NCBI GenBank assembly: GCA_034439755.1
Contig: JAWXAZ010000010.1
Span: 14,073-78,072 of the forward strand
Length of the DNA stretch: 64,000 nt
Direction: 5' to 3'
Origin: B1 sp034439755
GTDB taxonomy: Bacteria; Bacteroidota; Bacteroidia; UKL13-3
In this document: piece after piece, positions 60,237-64,000 of the stretch
How the letters are laid out: every line of letters starts with the position of its first letter
Numbering within the stretch: position 1 is the stretch's first letter
The notes under the pieces: generated by a model
Databases searched by the model: none
Seen by the model: only the letters and a program-made list of their open reading frames with translations
What the model was told of the DNA's origin: nothing
Program-made: the position numbers and the translations under genes

Positions 60237-60803
60237 ATGAGAAAATTATTTTTTGCTTTAATAGCCATTCTTTTTTTCGGTTTGAACCAAAGCGCCGCGC
60301 AGCGTTTTGCCTACATTGATACCGAGTATATTTTGGATATGTTGCCCGAGTATAAATCGGCTCAAAAACAACTCGACCTAATTGCCGAAACTTGGCAAAA
60401 AGAAGCGGAGGATAAAAAGACCGAATTAGACAAAATGCAAAAGGATTTTCAAGCCGAACAAATTTTGCTTACCGAAGAATTAAAGAAAAAGAAGGAAGCC
60501 GACATTAAACTAAAAGATGCTGATTTAAAGGAGTTTATGAATAAGAAATTTGGCTATGAAGGCGAATTATTTAAAAAAAGACAAGAACTAGTGAAACCCA
60601 TTCAAGATAAAGTTTTTGATGCTTGTCAAAAAATTGCAAAACAAAGTGCTTTAGACTTTATATTTGCCAAAGGTGGAGAGATGATTATGATGTACAGCAA
60701 TGCCAAATACGACAAAAGCGATGAAGTTTTAATTGAATTGGGCGTAAATGTGAGCAAGAATAAAAACAATACTGAACCTCCAAAAGGACCAGGTGGTAGG
60801 TAA
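60237..60803 (+). CDS. OmpH/Skp family periplasmic chaperone, copy 1
   Basis: Protein of 188 residues with signal peptide ending SAAQ, then RFAYIDTEYILDMLPEYKSAQKQLD, the OmpH signature, and a long coiled coil rich in Lys/Glu (residues 50-120). It carries outer-membrane proteins to BamA. Nine bp after bamA and paralogous to the next gene. It contains an exact dispersed motif copy in the signal peptide region (60276-60290). Confidence 0.92.
   Translation: MRKLFFALIAILFFGLNQSAAQRFAYIDTEYILDMLPEYKSAQKQLDLIAETWQKEAEDKKTELDKMQKDFQAEQILLTEELKKKKEADIKLKDADLKEFMNKKFGYEGELFKKRQELVKPIQDKVFDACQKIAKQSALDFIFAKGGEMIMMYSNAKYDKSDEVLIELGVNVSKNKNNTEPPKGPGGR
60276..60290 (-). repeat. Dispersed palindromic motif, exact copy
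   Basis: TTCGGTTTGAACCAA on the plus strand, coding Phe-Gly-Leu-Asn-Gln in the signal peptide of the first ompH gene. Confidence 0.8.
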
Positions 60804-60850
60804 TTGGCACGATTTTAGAGAAACGATAAATAATAAATATAAAAAGAAAA

Positions 60851-61363
60851 ATGAAGAACATGTTAAAATCCCTAGTTGTTTTATTTGCCGTGTTAATTTT
60901 GGCAGGAAGCAACGCAAATGCACAAAAGTTAGGTTATGTAGATTTGCAAGAATTGATGCAACTAATGCCTGAATACAAAAAAGCAAATACCGATATGGAG
61001 GCATACGGAAAATCACTCGAAGATGAATTGAAAAAATTAAGTGATGAGTTCCAGAAAAAAGTGGCAGATTACCAAAAGGCTGAAAAGACTTTAAATGAAG
61101 CTATCAAAGATGTGAGACAAAAGGAATTGCAAGAAATGCAAGGAAGAATTCAAGAGTTTCAACAATCTGCCCAAGAAAATATCCGTAAAAGAGAAGCAGA
61201 ATTATTGAAGCCAATTATTGAAAAAGCAAAAATAGCTATCTCTGGTGTGGCCAAAGATGGTGCTTATAGCTATATTTTTGATAGCAGTGTTGCCGGTTTC
61301 TTATATAAGCCAGATGGCGATAACGTACTGCCTAAAGTTAAAACCAAATTAGGAATCCTATAA
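60851..61363 (+). CDS. OmpH/Skp family periplasmic chaperone, copy 2
   Basis: Protein of 170 residues with a signal peptide ending ANAQ, then KLGYVDLQELMQLMPEYKKANTDMEAYGKSLEDELKKL and a long coiled coil. It is a second Skp-like chaperone, diverged from the first. It ends 15 bp before a strong terminator, closing the uppS-bamA-ompH-ompH run. Confidence 0.92.
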   Translation: MKNMLKSLVVLFAVLILAGSNANAQKLGYVDLQELMQLMPEYKKANTDMEAYGKSLEDELKKLSDEFQKKVADYQKAEKTLNEAIKDVRQKELQEMQGRIQEFQQSAQENIRKREAELLKPIIEKAKIAISGVAKDGAYSYIFDSSVAGFLYKPDGDNVLPKVKTKLGIL

Positions 61364-61378
61364 TACTTAGATTCTTTT

Positions 61379-61419
61379 AAAAAAGGTCAATACCCCTTGC
61401 GGTATTGGCCTTTTTTTTT
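61379..61419 (+). terminator. Rho-independent terminator after the ompH pair
   Basis: AAAGGTCAATACC and GGTATTGGCCTTT form a stem with one mismatch and a short loop, followed by a nine-base T-run. It separates the envelope operon from murI, so murI needs its own promoter. Confidence 0.9.
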
Positions 61420-61431
61420 AACTTGCCTCCT

Positions 61432-62274
61432 ATGATTCCTGCATATAAACCAAGCCAACCTATCGGGATTTTTGATTCGGGTATTGGTGGATTAACAGTT
61501 GCTCGCGCAATAACCAAACTATTGCCTAATGAACAAATCATTTATTTTGGCGATACGGCACACATGCCTTATGGCGAAAAAAGTGCCGATGCCATTAAAA
61601 GCTATTCTATTAAAATTGCCGAATTTCTAAAGTTTAAAAATTGCAAGATGATTGTGATTGCTTGCAATACCGCCTCTGCGGCGGGATTTAAAGCCGTAGT
61701 GAAACATACTGGCATGAAGGATTTAATTGTAAATGTAATTGACCCCGCTGCCGAATATGTGGTGAAAAATCATTACCGCCAAAAGATTGGGGTTATTGCC
61801 ACCAAAAGAACCATTAGCTCAAATGTGTATGCCAAACGCATAGAGTCGCTAGACCCTGTTGCAGATGTAGTACAATTGGCAACACCTCTGCTTGCACCCA
61901 TGATAGAAGAAGGTTTTTATAACAACAAAATTTCACAAACCATTATCAATAGCTACCTCTCAAAATCTAAATTAAATAAGATTGATGCACTCATTTTAGG
62001 TTGCACACATTACCCACTCATTAAACCCGAAATTCAAAAGTTTTATGGCAAATCTGTGGAGGTAATTGACAGCAGCGAAATAGTGGCTCAATATGTTCAG
62101 CGTATTCTTGAGAAGCACCAATTGTTAAACCCCAGCAAGGCAACTAAATTTGGATTTGCCAAAAAAACACAGCAGTTTTTTGTGAGCGATTTTACCCAAA
62201 GTTTTGAAGAAACCAGCAAGATTTTCTTTGATGAAAAAGTGAAGTTGAAACAGTTTAATATCTGGGAAGACTAG
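61432..62274 (+). CDS. murI: Glutamate racemase
   Basis: Protein of 280 residues from MIPAYKPSQPIGIFD; an earlier in-frame start would lie inside the terminator. Motifs GIFDSGIGGLTVARAI, IACNTASAAGF (first catalytic Cys) and LGCTHYPLI (second). It makes D-glutamate for peptidoglycan. The start is 12 bp after the terminator's T-run, so the promoter must lie within or before the ompH-murI gap. Confidence 0.95.
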   Translation: MIPAYKPSQPIGIFDSGIGGLTVARAITKLLPNEQIIYFGDTAHMPYGEKSADAIKSYSIKIAEFLKFKNCKMIVIACNTASAAGFKAVVKHTGMKDLIVNVIDPAAEYVVKNHYRQKIGVIATKRTISSNVYAKRIESLDPVADVVQLATPLLAPMIEEGFYNNKISQTIINSYLSKSKLNKIDALILGCTHYPLIKPEIQKFYGKSVEVIDSSEIVAQYVQRILEKHQLLNPSKATKFGFAKKTQQFFVSDFTQSFEETSKIFFDEKVKLKQFNIWED

Positions 62275-62340
62275 GTTTATATTTTAATAAACTCATAGCC
62301 ATGCGAAATAAGCTTAGGATGGCAATTTTGTTTTTCTGAG

Positions 62341-63882
62341 TTAAAAGTTGAATGGGTTTCTAAATTCATGGTAGCGCGCAAACTTTATTTGGTATTGCAA
62401 TGCAACAATCTCGTTTTTGCCAGCTATGCTTTCATGTATTTCTCTATATGCATTGCAACGTGCGTAGTTAAAGGATTTCCAATTGTAATCATCTTCGTTT
62501 TGAACCATTTTGGCTAGCATCCATTCTATGTTTGCTGTATAGAAATAAGGTTCTACTTGGTGCTGCTCATTTTTCACTTCTACGCACAAGTAATCTATGG
62601 TGGCAGGATAGGCTTGGTACGACAAAGAAGCAAGGTAATTTATGTCTGGAAGTTCTTTTCTTTTTTGCGCTGCTTGTATATGGTTGTTGGCAATAAATCC
62701 ATCCCAATTAATACTCACCGATGCTATTAAAATACAGTACCAAACAAGCGAGTTCGTTTTAAGCAAAAAATAACTGCTATACTTATTTTTAAGTTTAAAA
62801 AAGGTAAGTGTAAGTCCAACCAAGGCACAGCATAAAAACACATATACACCAATTCTTTTATACGTATATAAGGAATGATCGGCAATGTATAGTTGATTTC
62901 TGTATGCAGCACTTGCAACTAGCCATATATTTAGGGCAATCCAAAAATAACTGAGGTATAGGATGGTTTTGTTTTCTTTAAAATTCTGACTTCCTCTAAA
63001 GAACCAGAGAATAATGGCAACTGCGCAGAGGATTGAAAGGATGATGCTGCTAACTCCTTGATGTAAATATTCCGAATAATTCACGCCTTCAGGTAATTTT
63101 CCGGTGAACATAAATTCTGTATCTAATACATTAACCAGAAGCAGCATTAGGTTAAGACCCAATAAAAGAACCTTGGCCAAACTATCTTCGGTAATTTCCA
63201 ATATGTTTGAACCAAAAATTTTGTATTCTTTAAATATGCTGATGTTTAAAAATTGAACTTGGGTGCGTTCGTTGACCGCTATATTTTCTATGTAACTTGG
63301 CTTAAGAAAGGTAGATAGCAACAGGCATGCAAAGGTAAAATAGGCAAGCAAAGGGAATGAAATAAAATCAATATTTAGGTTCAGGACAAATTGATTGAAG
63401 CTAGCGCTTGCGTATCTGTAAAAGGTAATAAATAGGCCAAATATAAGCAATGAAAATATCCCAATTAATACTTTGTTTAATTTGGGTTTCTCCGCTTCAT
63501 TTTCGTCGTTTTCAACAGGTGGCTCGATGAATTTTTGTATTCCTCTTTTTACCAGGGTTGTTAAATATCCATAAATGCTATGTAAGAATAGACTGGCCAT
63601 GGAGCTTTTTTGTAAGCTTAAGTTTATAGATAGAAAGGCAAGAGAAATAACATTGGCTAGAACAGATACATAATGTCCGTGAATGGCTACAAATATGGCG
63701 GAAAATAGGGCGCCAAATACAAAAAGTAGATTTTGTTTTAAGCGCATTTGTGCCTTGTTTTTGGTGTATAAAGCAACGAGTAAAAGTAGGTTCAGCAAAA
63801 ATACATTGATACCTGCGCCTTGGTGGTATAAAAGGAAAGTGTAAGCGGCTGCTAAGGGCCATAGGATACTTTGATTTTTCAT
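62341..63882 (-). CDS. DUF4173/DUF4153-like membrane protein
   Basis: Protein of 513 residues with about twelve membrane helices. N-terminal half hydrophobic with short loops, a charged linker near residue 125 (EPPVENDENEAEKPKL), then FMFTGKLPEGVNYSEYLHQGVSS, a pattern of the DUF4173 family, followed by further helices. The last 100 residues are soluble. Function unknown. It stands alone, convergent with murI across 66 bp. A 13/15 dispersed motif copy is at 62494-62508. Confidence 0.75.
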   Translation of the reverse strand: MKNQSILWPLAAAYTFLLYHQGAGINVFLLNLLLLVALYTKNKAQMRLKQNLLFVFGALFSAIFVAIHGHYVSVLANVISLAFLSINLSLQKSSMASLFLHSIYGYLTTLVKRGIQKFIEPPVENDENEAEKPKLNKVLIGIFSLLIFGLFITFYRYASASFNQFVLNLNIDFISFPLLAYFTFACLLLSTFLKPSYIENIAVNERTQVQFLNISIFKEYKIFGSNILEITEDSLAKVLLLGLNLMLLLVNVLDTEFMFTGKLPEGVNYSEYLHQGVSSIILSILCAVAIILWFFRGSQNFKENKTILYLSYFWIALNIWLVASAAYRNQLYIADHSLYTYKRIGVYVFLCCALVGLTLTFFKLKNKYSSYFLLKTNSLVWYCILIASVSINWDGFIANNHIQAAQKRKELPDINYLASLSYQAYPATIDYLCVEVKNEQHQVEPYFYTANIEWMLAKMVQNEDDYNWKSFNYARCNAYREIHESIAGKNEIVALQYQIKFARYHEFRNPFNF

Positions 63883-63980
63883 GTTGGTTTATTTTTAAGG
63901 TGGTTTTTTAATTTTGACTTTGGTAAAATTTGTGAAGGGTATTGCACCAAATTAGGCGGTAGGTATATACAAAGAGATTT

Positions 63981-64000
63981 ATGAAGATTGCCATGATAGG
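63981..64000 (+). CDS. Start of a further gene (cut by window end)
   Basis: ATG at 63981 begins MKIAMIG, which looks like the first strand of a Rossmann NAD-binding fold (dehydrogenases such as UDP-glucose or prephenate dehydrogenase start this way), but only six codons are visible. The 98-bp gap upstream holds an AT-rich promoter-like region with no clear consensus. Confidence 0.4.

Noticed and set aside
1..64000. Prophage, integrative element or CRISPR-Cas system
   Set aside because: No capsid, tail, transposase, relaxase, Cas gene or direct-repeat array was seen; gene content is core with one pseudogene patch.

Overview
The window comes from a low-GC member of the Bacteroidota. The evidence is two proteins with type IX secretion (T9SS) C-terminal sorting tails, -7 boxes of the TAnnTTTG type, Bacteroidota families (DUF4293, DUF6089, Omp28-like, TIGR02757), a type-3 prolyl-tRNA synthetase, and the core block nadK-DUF6089-uppS-bamA-ompH-ompH-murI. 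I cannot name the species. Most of the window is ordinary chromosomal core; I see no prophage, plasmid, CRISPR array, rRNA or tRNA gene.

Layout. 1-2.6 kb: end of an AAA ATPase, then mazG-like, dtd, rsgA and crcB (minus strand). 2.7-4.6 kb: a TetR regulator with a long palindromic operator, followed by a wrecked efflux operon (tolC-like gene with in-frame stops, joined by a deletion to the tail of an ABC-2 permease). 4.6-20.6 kb, minus strand: xerD, Omp28-like lipoprotein, a hisS-hutH-nadC run, a DUF4293 gene, the long run secA-deoC-SPOR-FAH-SDR-flavin reductase, an unknown gene, and proS. 20.7-34.4 kb: surface lipoprotein, OMPP1/FadL-like barrel, T9SS cargo, aroQ, a coupled GT2/unknown/rlmD trio, murB, LTA-synthase-like sulfatase, a LytS/LytTR two-component pair and a divergent T9SS-exported serine hydrolase. 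34.5-40.5 kb: mmcQ/YjbR-like, small barrel, M49 peptidase, TIGR02757, small membrane protein, M61 peptidase. 40.5-50.9 kb: a complete cbb3 oxidase locus with its own Fnr-like regulator (fnr-like, usp, ccoI, ccoS, fused ccoNO, ccoQ-like, ccoP, ccoG, ccoH, SafE-like). 51-62.3 kb: GT9, glutamine amidotransferase, hydrolase, CBS protein, nadK, two DUF6089 barrels, uppS, bamA, two ompH/skp genes and murI. The end holds a DUF4173-like membrane protein and the first codons of another gene.

The most unusual signal is not a gene. A 15-bp imperfect palindrome, TTGGTTCARACCGAA, occurs seven times exactly and at least five times with one mismatch, on both strands, in intergenic DNA and inside genes in different reading frames. 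By simple base counting far fewer than one exact copy is expected. I do not recognise it as a described element. A second non-genic signal is a 128-bp intergenic repeat present twice in opposite orientation (about 5.6 kb and 34.4 kb, near 88% identity), with short terminal inverted repeats like a small non-autonomous mobile element. A third is a 9-bp direct repeat with 21-bp periodicity between the LytTR operon and the divergent serine hydrolase gene, with the geometry expected of a LytTR operator.
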